A stretch of DNA of 64,000 bases from Ricinus communis (taxonomy: Eukaryota; Streptophyta; Magnoliopsida; Malpighiales; Euphorbiaceae), in contig NC_063256.1 in assembly GCF_019578655.1 (NCBI RefSeq), forward strand, positions 8,308,001 to 8,372,000, read 5' to 3'. A program made the translations under genes and the position numbers. The notes under the pieces are model-generated. The model was not told where the DNA came from and searched no databases. It worked only from the letters and a program-made list of their open reading frames with translations. Numbering within the stretch: the stretch's first letter is position 1; each line of letters opens with the position of its first letter. This document shows positions 11,844 through 26,368 of the stretch, in pieces.

Positions 11844-13031
11844 ACTCTTGTACTTGGGCTACATACAAATTGTTACTGGCTAATATCAGCTATCTATTCT
11901 CACAACTTTTATCTCCTTATGAGACTAGACGATTGAGCTAGTTACAAACCCAAATATTTTTCCCTTATTAAAGATGCTATAGTTCGTAAATAAATAAAAA
12001 TATTATAATTTAATAAAAGTATAAATATTACTTTTTATATTTAATATTTAATTTTATAAATAAATAATATGAATAAAAAAAATTAAGATTGATAAAATAA
12101 AATTATAATAAAACAATTATATATATTTATTTATATAAATATTACTATATAGAAAAACATCTTTTTAAAATAAAATTTAGAAGTTGTATAATTTATTATA
12201 ATAAAATTTTATTTTTATCTATAACCGGTCTAAATTGAAATTATAATTCTTTTTATTATTATATAAAAATTACTTACAAATTTTATAATAATAAAATATT
12301 TATTTAAAAAAATATCATTGCAAATATATTTAATAAATAATTATTATAAATATTATTTATTAATTAATATAAATACTAAATATATTTAATTTTTCATTTT
12401 AATAGTTTAAATCTGTAATTCTCAAATAAAGTCTAATAAAAACTTTTAAGAATTAAAAGTTGAAATTAATGACTTAAGTTTAAAATATTTAGGCATCTTA
12501 ATTCATATATAAATTAAAAATATATATTTCTTTAAACAGATAAAGTGATATTAATATAAGTACACTAAAACATCTAAATTTAAGTTTTATTTCACATTTT
12601 CACCTATAATAATTAATTGTTAACATATAAATAATAATCACTTACGATAGATTTAAGGGAAAAAGAACTGTATAAATAAAATATAATTACCGTATCATCT
12701 TTAAATAGATTTAGGAATGCTGCACAACAGATAACGTTTATTTATATATTTTAGTATAGACTTAAAGATACTGTAAAAAATAATAATATTTAAAAAATAA
12801 TAATAACAATAATGGGAGGTTCATCTGAAATCTTCTGGCTGGTATCTTCCCGTTGAGAGACAAACTGGAACGGAAAACTCGTGCAAAAGCACTTGGCTTT
12901 TTTCGGTGTTCCTGGCGTCCAACGTAATACAAAAGTTCCTCCTCCAGCAAAAAGACTTTAAAAAAAATTTTGTTTTATCGGTTTTGATTAAATTTTAATC
13001 AAATGAGATTAGAAGAGTAAGGTACAAAAGA
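11844..13031. other. AT-rich divergent intergenic region
   Basis: The spacer between PUR5 (minus) and the 13032 gene (plus). From about 11940 to 12800 it is very AT-rich with poly-A/T runs and no open frame of note. Bases 12820-13031 are more mixed and probably contain the promoter and leader of the plus-strand gene. Confidence 0.4.
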
Positions 13032-15697
13032 ATGGGCTCCGATTCAAACTCAACGCCAGCATCCACACCCCCATCCACATCAACAGCATCGCCGAATGGA
13101 AAGCGAAATAGAGATCCTGAAGACGAGGTCTATCTTGACAATCTCCATTCTCACAAGCGTTACCTGAGTGAGGTCATTTTTAATTTTTTATTTCATTGCT
13201 CAATTCTCTTTCGCTGATGGGTCATAATGGTTACTGGGTTTTCTTCAAATGTTTTCTTTCTTTCTGTTTATAGAACATTTTTCTTAATTTGACCGTTGGT
13301 AAAGTTTGTTTCTTGATAGACACAGAAGATTGTTGTTTTGTCTTTTTTTTTTTTTAATTTCCTTTGTCATCTAAGGACCAAAAAAAGGAGTTTCTTTAAT
13401 CAAATAATTAAATTTATGGGGATGGTTATCAGTATAATATTTTATTTACCTATTCTGTCTTCTTTATATACTTGCATTTTGGTCCTTAATTTCTACAAAC
13501 TTCCCTTTTCTTTTTCTTTGGGCAGATAATGGCATCCAGCTTAAATGGATTGACTGTTGGAGATCCAATTCCTGAAAATCTTATGGAATCTCCAGCAAGG
13601 TCTGATAGCATGTTCTATGTCTGGTGACTTTTTGGATCATACTTAACAGCAATGTCATGCAATTTTGTCTTGTTTTTGTTTTACAACTTCATATATTCTT
13701 CCTCATATGGTCGAAGTTTATTGTTATGCCTTTTGATTAACTGATAGTAAGTTGTAGCGTTATAGTTTCAATTTTGGAGTATGGTTATAATGGTTGAGCC
13801 TGAATTATGGAGAGATAACATGGAGTTGAATTATTAGATTTTTCTGAGCGACCAATGAACTTGAGGCTGTAATTGCATATTCAGTCATTGTATTTCTGTC
13901 TATGATGAAAGGAAAGGGATATATGGTTATTAATTAGAATGTGTGCATACAAATTTGCTTATCTGAGTTTTCTCTTATCTAGTGTCCTATGACCATGTTG
14001 CATGGAAATGTTTTGCTTAACCTCTTGCATAATTATGTCTCTTAAGACAAGGTTTGAAGTGAGCGACTGGTACCATATAAGTTTATAGGTCATTCTGCTT
14101 GCTTTAGTCCTGAATGTCCCCGAGATTGTTGCAAAACTTCCAAACTTAACATAAATATGGATAAAAGAAAGGGATGATTCTTTTAGGTTAGAGAATTTGT
14201 TGCACCGCATGATAGTTCCTATACTGAATGCCATCAGTTTGATGGTGTGTGCCACATGCAAAATGAAGTCTTAGGAGCTAATTGCTTGTGTATGCAGTTC
14301 TGATCATCATTGTTGCCTTTAAGGTAGTCTTTAGGATTTAGCCTTCGGCCCTTAGCACTCAGTAGCTCTGATACTACATAACTACATTGGATCACTATGT
14401 AACTTCTGTATGTTATCCTATGTGGCTATGTTCAGTTTCAAGTCCAATTCTCTTACAGGTTATGGTATATCTGGGTAGATGTAGATTCTCAAAGTGGAAA
14501 ATAATTTGCTCACCAGCACGTCGAGTGCATTTTTTTCATGCTAGTTCTGGGCCCTTATCAGAATTTCAGTGTAATGCATGAATTTAACTACCAGTAAGTG
14601 TTATTATTGTGCTCATATATTAGCTCAAGGAAGATGATGCCATCTGGGGAGGTTTTATTTGATGTGATAATATATCCTCATCCTCTATGAACTTCATTTT
14701 ACATGCACAAATTTGCAAGATGAGTCATAATTTCACATGCCAAACTAGGATTTCTTAACTGTGAATATTGAGTCACCAAAACCCATTCTTTGAATTTGCA
14801 TCTCCAAAGTGGGAAAATTATTTACAATATGAGCTGGAAAGAAAAGAGTTTTGAACAAATTGAGAAGTCTGGCATTTGAAGTTTTCTTGACCTACAAAAG
14901 TTACTATCCTGTTGCATATATCTGCTTACACAGTTTTACAGTGATGGCCCTGTGGCTGGTTGTAAGCATGATTTTTACATTCCTTTAAGTGAATTTGATT
15001 GTTCTAGAGAAGTTTTCTTAGCTTAAAATTGTACAATGAACGCTGTCATCATGTTTAGTTCTTTAAAAGTCTCTCTTTTTGTTTAATCACCATTTTTGTT
15101 ATGTTTCCTCAAATTTTTCATTTCAGGGATGAAATGTCCTTGCAATATTCACCGATGTCAGAAGACTCGGATGACTCTAGATTTTGTGAGACTGGCCCTA
15201 TAAATACTTGCTCGTCCCAACCTGACAGTCTGCCTACCAGTCCAGTTTCTCCTTATAGGTACCAAAGATCATTTGGTGGATTCTCTTCTGCTCCTTCTAC
15301 CAGTTCATATCCAGCGCATGGCTGTACTGTCTCTAGCGTAGCTTGCTCACAGCCCCGACAACGAGGTTCAGATTCAGAGGGTCGGTTTCCTTCATCGCCT
15401 AGTGATATTTGCCACTCAGCTGACCTGAGGAGGGCTGCACTGTTGCGGTCTGTTCAGATGAGGACACAACCTCCTGGATCATCATCTTTTGAATTGCCTT
15501 TTGGTTCAGGCCAGGAGCCTGCATCTAATATAGAAGCTGAAGAGCGGCCGTGCTCATATATGAAGTCTTTAGTTGATGAGAGAGATTATCAAATAGAGGA
15601 GCAATCTTCAATGGGTTCCTCAGAACCTGAATTTAATGATGGTAAGTCGTGCAGGGTGTTGAATATGAATATAGAAGGGGATGGGTCTGGGGGTTGA
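13032..15697 (+). CDS. Ser/Pro-rich plant protein of unknown function
   Basis: Three exons, 13032-13172, 13526-13599 and 15127-15697, join in phase to give 261 residues; intron 2 is about 1.5 kb. The N-terminus is a low-complexity Ser/Thr/Pro stretch, then GKRNRDPEDEVYLDNLHSHK, then SSLNGLTVGDPIPENLMESP. The third exon holds a Ser/Pro-rich region with SPMSEDSDDS, a repeated SP pattern and DLRRAALLRSVQMRTQP. There is no membrane segment, signal peptide or catalytic motif. The basic GKRNRDPED patch and acidic/serine clusters would suit a nuclear, phosphorylated protein, but that is inference. A good donor (G|GTAAGT) at about 15641 and coding-like sequence at 16390-16545 leave room for an alternative last exon. 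Confidence 0.75.
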
Positions 15698-16582
15698 ACG
15701 CTTCTGGAATCAGGTTACTAAGTCTATTCTGACCAGATCTTTTAAGATTGCTGTAGCATGCAGCAGTTAAAAGTAATTTTCCTGCTCTTACAAATTTTGT
15801 TGGTTCATTGAATTGACTCATGTTTATGAGTTTTATATGGAAACACAAGACATTGTATACCTATAGAGTCTTAATGATTGGGCTATTCATGCCCCCAAAG
15901 GGTCTTCTGAAACTAATTATTCCATCACCTGCCTTGTTAATCCATATCCGTGATGTTGGTGACAAAATCTGAACAAAGTCTAGGTTGGTGAACTTGTTAA
16001 AATGTATTCATATTTTATTTATTTATTTCTTGGTCCGCAACATATTCTAGAACTTCAGGAAAAGCAAATAAGTCAGAAATTGGTCGTGTGAGGACAAACT
16101 TTCAGCTGGTGAGGTAACAAGTTAGTCAGTGTTGGATATACATGTTGCGCTCTTGTTCCTTGTGATCCTCTCTCGACTTTGCTTTCTTGTGGATTATAAG
16201 ACACTAATAAAAAGCGGGGAGATCTGTACGAGGTCACAGGTTTCTAGTCTTTGTTCTCAAGCTGCGGGTCGTATGCCATATTCTGTAATGCCAACATATG
16301 CCTCGTCTCCATGGCATCATTGATCTGATTAAGGTGAGGGTTTGGTTCATATCGCTAAGAGCTGATAAATATTCTGTATTCAACTAAAATTTTATTTAAG
16401 CAAAACAGCAGCACAATGCTAAGAGAAGTAAACAGAAAAATCTTGGGAAGCAAGCCTAGGGTGACTCTGACAGAGAGCAGAAGAGTAGGAGGCGAAGGAT
16501 CCAGGAAATGTCCTACCCGAGACCTGCATTTCCTTCAATTTCTGATTGATAAATCCATACTAGCTAAACTGATTAGTCGACA
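15698..16582 (+). other. 3' region of the 13032 gene with a possible alternative exon
   Basis: Bases 15698-16380 look like 3' UTR or intergenic DNA. From 16390 to 16545 one plus frame reads as basic, coding-like sequence, including KRSKQKNLGKQ and, after one stop, SRRRRIQEMSYPRPAFPS. An acceptor-like cag precedes it near 16410. It could be an alternative terminal exon or an exon relic. Confidence 0.3.
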
Positions 16583-16703
16583 TAGTAGTTTGTCCAAAGT
16601 TCATCAGACAGATATAGTAGTTTGTCCAAAGTTCATCAGACAGATATAGTAGTTTGTCCAAAGTTCATCAGACAGATATAGTAGTTTGTCTAAAGTTCAC
16701 CTC
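16583..16703. repeat. 32-bp minisatellite, about 3.8 copies
   Basis: The unit tagtagtttgtccaaagttc... of 32 bases starts at 16583, 16615, 16647 and 16679. The first three copies are nearly identical and the fourth diverges after about 20 bases. It lies between the convergent ends of the 13032 gene and the PDI gene. Confidence 0.95.
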
Positions 16704-16965
16704 AAAATTTGAATTTCCTGTCATTGTAAAGAAAAGTACAGAGATGTAAAAAAAAAAAAAGAAAAAATGCATATAAGATAACTGCACTAGCTAGTTGAGG
16801 TTCTCAAAATGGTCTCCACTACAGCACATGCGGTGAGCTTTACTCCATGAATCTGAAAGTAAATATTGGGTGCGGCAGAAAGCAGAAGGGGGAACCCATC
16901 CCCGGAAAACTGGCTGATGATTAACCCAAAAGATATTGATCAGTGATGATAAGGGATCCATAAGA
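16704..16965 (-). other. PDI 3' UTR region
   Basis: Follows the PDI stop codon in the minus direction. A poly-A run lies at about 16749-16761. No coding potential was recognised. Confidence 0.4.
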
Positions 16966-19758
<2,793 letters not shown>

Positions 19759-19916
19759 TTTTTCACTTTCTTTGCTTTCTAATTCTATTGTTTGTTCGCT
19801 CGTTTTTTATTTTTTTTAAGTTTTGTTTTCGCAGCTTAATAGTTATATGAGAGAAGAGAGATGTTTGGAGAAAGAACACCTCACCGTTTTCACTATGGGC
19901 TATAGCGTCGATGTTC

Positions 19917-20025
19917 CCACGTGGCAGTAGATCATTTGTATGAACCGTTACACGGTGGAGCTTCTTGTTCTTTGTTGTTGCAACACTTAGTGACGTGTTT
20001 CAGTTACGTGGGGATCCGCGAGTGG
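19917..20025 (-). promoter_or_regulatory. Stress-type cis elements upstream of PDI
   Basis: About 160-270 bases upstream of the PDI start are a palindromic G-box CCACGTGG (19917-19924), TGACGTG (19991-19997) and CGTGG-N9-AGTGG (20007-20025). The last is an ERSE (CGTGG-N9-ATTGG in this orientation) with one mismatch in the CCAAT half. bZIP factors bind ACGT cores and ER-stress genes often carry such sites. Function here is inference. Confidence 0.4.
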
Positions 20026-21227
20026 TTGGTCTTCTGTAAACACTTTAGACTTCGGCCTTAGTTTATACTTTACTCAACTAACGAAAATAGTTTATTTTTC
20101 CTTTTTCTCTTTTAAATTTTTTTATCTTTTGGGTTGGGTCGATAAAGGATGGGCCAATTCAAACTGGAAAAGGTCAAACGTGGGTTCGATTCAAAATAGC
20201 GGTCGAGCAGTTTACCTTTTACAGAAATTAATAGAAAACAAAAGCATCTTTTGGAAAGAAAAAAAACAAAACAAAAGCAAAAAAAAAAAGAAATTATATT
20301 GTTTTATTTTTTTAGAGTAAAGAACTTAAGATAAATGTAAAATTACTAAAAAATTCTTCTTTTTTGTTGTATTTAATTTTTTTTCCTATTTTTCTTTGTA
20401 AGAAAAATGATTAAAACTGTTCTATTTTTAATTTTATCACTTTCTAAAAATTATTTTAAAAAATAAAAAGTAAAAAAATTCTAATTTAAGGAATTTTTTC
20501 AGTGATACATATTTCTTAGCATTTCTCCCATTTTCTTTTTTTTAAGCTTTAATCATATTCAAATTATTTGCTAATCTCATCTTTACAGTAGCTTATATTT
20601 TTTATTTATAATTACAACTTATGGAAATTTTTGCAATTATTTTATAATATTTTGTTAACCAATTATTATATAATATTATTTTTCTCAATGAGATTAATGT
20701 GTGGTAATATCCAAGAACATTAAAAAATTACATAATAAGTAATAAAAAATAATTAAAACTGTTATAATCATATTAAAGTGTTTAGATTATATTCAACGTC
20801 TGTTATTATTTCTATATGTATAAATTTTCTATAACTATATTTATGTAACTTTTTATCTATAAATAAATTATATAATCAATGAATGATATAAAAAATTATT
20901 TTTTTTCTCTTTTTATTTTTTTATATTTAATTTTTACTTTATAATTATTTTTATTTTTTTTATTATTCTTTTTTTACAATAAATAAAAAACAGTTTTTGG
21001 AAAAGCAGATAATAAAAGGTCGAAGATAGTTCAAAGCTTTCCAACTAGAAACATACAACCATAACAAACACAGCCTTAGTGCGATGTTCCTTGGCTGGGC
21101 CTTGGTATGTCAGAATTTGATCAACTATCCTGAATCCTTGGCCCATAATTTTTATTGACCCGTACAAATGAACCACCAGAAATGAACAAAGTGTGTGCAA
21201 ATCACAGGTGGGCTGGCATTTGAGAAA
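20026..21227. other. AT-rich intergenic DNA
   Basis: Mostly poly-A/T-rich sequence with no convincing gene. Bases 21000-21227 are more GC-balanced but were not recognised. Short open frames here lack family resemblance. Confidence 0.4.
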
Positions 21228-21248
21228 GGGGGTTGGGGGGGTGGGGGG
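21228..21248 (+). other. G-quadruplex-forming G-run
   Basis: A run of 21 bases made of G tracts separated only by tt and t, giving at least four G-triplets. It stands out in an otherwise AT-rich tract and meets the usual four-tract G-quadruplex pattern. Confidence 0.6.
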
Positions 21249-21811
21249 CCACAGCATGGGTGCTAAATCAAGGAAAAGCGGTTTAAGCCCTTTAACTATT
21301 ATGCAAGATCTAATTCGTCTCAAAATCAATTTGTTGATTTAATTCACTCCTATACTTTTTAAGAATGACTAATTAGTTTCAAGGTCCTCTAACTCAAAAC
21401 TCCAACCAGCAGTTTCTTCTTCTTCCAAAAACAATATAATTGATCTTAATACATAATGGCATTTTTCAACTTTATAAAATTCAAAATTTTAAGAAATAAT
21501 GAATTTTTTTAGATTATTTGACTGATATAAATAGTTTCTGAATAATCATAATATAAGAATGAATTACCCATTTTATAAGTTTCATATTAATTAAATTTTA
21601 ATTTGATGAAATACCAATTTTTGTTAGATTAAAGTAATCAATTACTAATAAAATTTTAGAAGTGAAATTAGGCTAAAACCTAATCTTAAGGAGAATTGAA
21701 TATCAAAATTATTGATGAATAGTTATTTTATGGATAGTTTAACTTTTGTCACCAACAAAGCATTCTCAATTATAGATTTAGTGTTGGAGGTTGATGTGTT
21801 TAAGTTACTAC

Positions 21812-23100
21812 TCGTAAGTGCACGAACCATTCTTATAATAAAAGTGGTAAAACATTTCGAGGTCAATCTCTTAAAGAACTATGAGACCACTTATTATGTA
21901 GACTAATTATCAATACAAAATCTAAACCAATATTTTTGAGAGAATAATAGTCATAAGTAAAATAACCATAACAATAAATAAATATGCAATTCAAATATAA
22001 ATGCTTATGAATTAAAATTTTATGCTAAAGACAGCATTTAGCCTAATCATTTACTTAGTAATCCCCTTGTTTTTCTTTAAGTCTAGATCTAATGAATGAG
22101 ATAGTAACGTGCATGTTTCTCTAATTACTAAGGCTAATGATGCAACTAAAGTTTCTTCTACCAACATATTTTGAAGGAAAGATAATGTCTTTAATACATT
22201 CAACCTAAATATTTTCATAATAGTTATTATTATTGAATTAATATAATGATTAACTAATAATAATAATTGAAACTAATAAAGATAATGTCTTTAATATATT
22301 TAATCTAAATATTTCATAATAATAATAATTATTGAATTAATATAATGATTAACTAACAATAATAATTAAAACTAATAAAGATATAAAGATAAATAAATCA
22401 TTCATTAAATAAGTAAATAACAAAATTCATACATAAGTAAAAAGGCTAAAGTAAACACTTACGAAAACTAGCATAATATATATAACTCAATGATCATGGT
22501 ATTAAATAGAAAAACATAAAATTAAAAAAAATTCCATTGAAATCCAGAATTCTTCAAATAGCAATATGATTGCTCATCACTTTTTACTTCTTAAAAATCT
22601 TATTAGATTTTAAAAAAATAATAAAAAAACTGTAAAAGATATTGCAAAAGAAAGAACTGTGAAAAACTTGCTTTTAGAACTATATATATATATATAGAGT
22701 TCTCCTCTAAGTAAGTCTCTCTAAAAATATGTATACCTAGTATAAGTTTATCAAATAGATAAAATTATAAACATCTTTATTTCTACAAAATACTATCCCA
22801 TTAATAAATTTTACTATAAATCTTAATGATTATACAAATTGATTAAAAAAATTCTTAGACAAATAGTAGAATTGGGCAAGCCCAGCAAATAGCAGTCTCC
22901 ATTTTAATCTTTGACTTTGATACGAACATATCAAATTAAGCTCATTTTTTAGTATTTTTTTTCATATTTTTCCCTCTTAGCTAAAATTACATGAAAATAA
23001 TTAAGTTTAAGTAAGGTAAAAATATATTTTTCTACATATTATGTATATAAAACATACTATTAGAATACTAAAACATCGTAAATATACATACATAATTTGG
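21812..23100 (+). repeat. Dispersed non-coding repeat, copy A
   Basis: Begins with a gtaagtgcacgaaccattc block. It shares a collinear series of blocks with 26369-27612: gcacgaacc, agaactatgag, ttttgagagaa, gtctagatctaatgaatgag, caactaaagtttctt, ctcaatgatcatggtattaa, and near the end tacgaacat-ca-attaagct. The copies differ by many substitutions and indels, so they are old. No open frame. The opening resembles the gcaagtgcacga motif common in plant interspersed repeats; the class was not determined. Confidence 0.6.
22181..22380 (+). repeat. 100-bp imperfect tandem duplication inside repeat copy A
   Basis: The segment starting gataatgtctttaatacatt at 22181 recurs at 22281 (gataatgtctttaatatatt) with a few changes, period 100. 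Copy B of the repeat (26369-27612) has only one such unit, so the duplication came after the two copies separated. Confidence 0.8.
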
Positions 23101-23752
23101 AGTTATAAGAGATTTGGCCTTCGGATATTTAAGAGATTGATATATAAAGTCGACTAAAAAACTATTGTACGTCTAAATTCTAAATTAAGTAAATAACAAT
23201 AAAAGCATTATCACTAATATCATGAACAACTTTATACTATTATTTACACGAAATAATTAGATAAAAAGATTATTAGATATTTTAACCTATTATTTGAAGG
23301 TAAAATTTCAAATTAGTTAATCACCTTTATATAAAAAAAAAAAAAAAAATTATATCCAGAATCAATAATGAAATAGAATTGGCATTATGGGTAATGGAGA
23401 CAATGGTGGCCAAACATTTCTCCAAAACCATTTAAGATTAAAATAAAAGCAGCATACTTACTACTTCATGGTGAAAGCATGCTGTAATAAGTTGTGCAGT
23501 TTGTTTACTTATTTTTATTTTATTTATTTTCGTGCCTAGAAGACAGGATTTCACTGTAAGAACGAAGAAGTTACGACTTAAACAACTCCTCCAGCAAATC
23601 ACAAAGGTTGTTGGAGTTAGAAACTAGTTAATCGCTGATAAGGCTTGTTTGGCTATCACACTAAGCTGCTCAATTCACAACAGGAAGTACAAATTGCACC
23701 AAACAGCAATCAGGATTTAAACAAACAGAAACAATAAAATCAACAGCAGTAG
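23101..23752. other. Intergenic DNA
   Basis: AT-rich with a poly-A run near 23331-23349. The last 200 bases are more GC-balanced and may belong to the same decayed element as the RNase H-like scrap. No further gene was recognised. Confidence 0.35.
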
Positions 23753-24020
23753 CTATATATTGCGATGGAAGAGTGAAAAAAGACCGTTAACCATATCAAT
23801 TATTCCTTTTGCATCACCTTCCAGAATAAATTTGGAAAAATTTCCTTTTTCCTTAGCCTAGGGAAAGCTTCAGTCAATCGAACACTTGTAACGGCTTACA
23901 CCAGCGAACACTTCTTGTATTGTATCTTCTCTGAGCTACCACAATTTTATTGCTTATTGATTGCCAGCTCAAGAGTAAACTTGACAAAGCTCCGGTGGGG
24001 GAACCTCCGTCTAGAAGAAG
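23753..24020 (-). pseudogene. Degenerate RNase H-like (RVT_3-type) fragment
   Basis: On the minus strand 23857-23753 reads AKEKGNFSKFILEGDAKGII then DMVNGLF. This has the (V/I)-x-EGD-(S/A/C)-K-x-(V/I)-(V/I)-(D)-x-(V/I)N core of the plant RNase H-like domain found in non-LTR retroelements and related domesticated proteins. Further upstream, about 24020-23950, a second stretch reads SFVKFTLELAINK, like the (V/F)-K-(F/I)-N-x-D-G-A opening of that domain. Stops and frame changes lie between, so this is a dead fragment. It could come from a LINE or from a host RVT_3 gene. Confidence 0.5.
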
Positions 24021-26046
24021 GCTGGTTTTTTACATGAGAAATTGCCGCTGTTATGAACCATCATCGGACATAGACCAGGTTTGCTAATCAAAAGACCAAT
24101 GCATTCCAAAATGCCTCTTTGTATCGCTTTTTCTTATTTTGTGATAAATTAACGGTATATTTAGCTAAAATTCATTAATTAATTTTATTTAAAAAAAGAC
24201 ATGAAAAATAAAATTAAATAAAAATTAATATTTTGGTGTTGTAAAATATATTAATTTGCTAATGTAAAATTTATTTAAAAATTTAATTTATTTTAATTAA
24301 AATTTATTCTAAATAAATTTAATTATGTAAAATACTAATTTAATTTTTATTTTTTAAAAATATATTAATTTTAAATTAATAAATAAATTTTAATTTAACA
24401 CCATGTTAGATTTAGTTTTCATTTTAGAGTCATTTTAAAAGATATTGTTATTTTAAAGCAGTTTTAGTCCGAAAAGCAATCTTAAGGAGCCCTATTCCGC
24501 GGCGGCTCAATGTGATTTGGCCCTCGCACCATTGCAAGCAGTTTGATCAATTTTTTTGCTCATGCCTATTGAAAACTATAGTATTGTTTCAATGAGACCT
24601 ATTTTTTATCTTTTTTATTAGAAAATACTATAACAAAAAAAAAAAAAAAATCCTTTCAAAAGGACAATAAGCAACCTGATTCCTAGGGATCATTTCAGCT
24701 CTTGTTTAATTATTTGTAGATTTAACAAAGTACAGTGATGATGCCTCATCTTAATAAATTTCGAATCTGTCAAGGTAAGGAATGAGAATTAAGTCTGGAA
24801 AAAATCCGAGAAATTTAGATGCATAGAGAAAACACTTCAAACAACACCAATTATTAAATATCACTGAAAAAAGTATTAAATGATGGAATTATACTTAGCA
24901 TCATTATTGTTGACTGAAGCATCAGAGGCTCTCTAGACTACAAGTCTAGATCCTTCGAAGCTATTTACTTCTCTTGTTTGGGAATTCAGCTATTTGGAAG
25001 ATCTGTTTATTGGGCGTCACCAATTTACAGTATCATTGTTTTTTGTTCTTACTTTAAATCTTATGAGGTTTGAATCAGGATTTAGTTAGCCATTTTATTC
25101 ACACCTTGCAGGCTAACTTTTTTATTTTCGAATATTATTTTAAATGAAATTTATATTTTATATATATTAATTTCTAAGATGTAAGATTTTTTTTCTGATA
25201 TATAACACATAAAATTTTTATTTTGATATATGAACTTAGTTTTGACACGTCAAATTCAAATTTATATATAATTTTATAATTTTTATATTAAATTATTGAT
25301 TCATAATTTACATTCTTATTAATTCTAATTCTAGAAACTATCATATTAATTACAAATCAACTGCACATTAATCAACAGAAAAAAAAAAAACTGACAATAA
25401 GAAGAACAAAAATGAAAATATAAATCCACATGTTCCTCTATCGAAACAACAAAAACTAAATACTTAAAGATATAACAAGTGATAAAAGTATTTATTTTTT
25501 AGAGCGAAAGTTTTTAGGATTAGGTTGTTTCCTCAGTACTAAATATATTTTGACTATTTTTATTATATAGTTCAAAACACGTAAATCCTCTCATGAATAA
25601 TAAAAAGAACAACAAAAACTAGTGAAGATAATTCAACTCATTTTCTTTGCTCAAATATAATTAAACAAGCATAAGTTTAATTACAAAAAGATCAACGAGG
25701 TCAATAAATACACTCCCCATAAATGTGTTAAAATATAATTTAAATATGCGACTGATGCATCAATAAGAACTCATAGTATAAATATGGATATGTCCGTCAT
25801 TCTTTTTATATAATAAATCTCTAAGATATTTACAAAAAACACTTAGCGTTAGCCTTTCAATTTTTATTATATTTTTATTTTATCATTCTCAGTTTTTACT
25901 TAAAGATATTTTTATTAGCGTTTAGTATAAAATAATATAGTTTTGCGCATATCCAAGCATTAGATTCTAGTTTCATCCTGATTATGAGTTAATGATATCA
26001 GCTACTTTGACACTAAAATGCTTATATCACACGGTATTGATCATTT
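24021..26046. other. AT-rich intergenic DNA with short repeats
   Basis: No gene recognised. Bases 25140-25300 resemble, in inverse orientation, the dispersed repeat at about 6405-6530. Poly-A runs lie near 24635 and 25380. Confidence 0.35.
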
Positions 26047-26091
26047 ATAATAATAATAATAATAATAATAATAATTAAAAAAAAAAAAAAA
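26047..26091. repeat. (AAT)n microsatellite followed by poly-A
   Basis: About nine AAT units and then roughly fifteen A residues. A simple repeat with possible TE-tail origin. Confidence 0.9.
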
Positions 26092-26368
26092 CAGAACCCC
26101 TTTTATCACACAAACAAAGCACCAAGTGATTTTTTTTTTTATTTTTTTTCCTGAAATGTTTCAGGGTAGCAGCACCCATGAGCCTAACCATTGAGACGAC
26201 AGTATTCAAGAGATCACATGGGGCAGTAAACATGAACATCTTGGACCATCAAGTTAATGATGCCATTGGTCACGATCAATTTAAAAGTGCTACATTGGTG
26301 AAATTTATGTATAGTCACACCTAACGGCCCCACTTGTATCATGATATTTAAGAGTATTTTTTTTAGTA

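Noticed and set aside
13959..14261. Minus-strand 100-codon frame
   Set aside because: Inside intron 2 of the 13032 gene; no recognisable motif.
21045..21329. Minus-strand 94-codon frame with a Pro-rich centre
   Set aside because: The proline run is the translated G-quadruplex G-run; the rest is unlike any family known to me.
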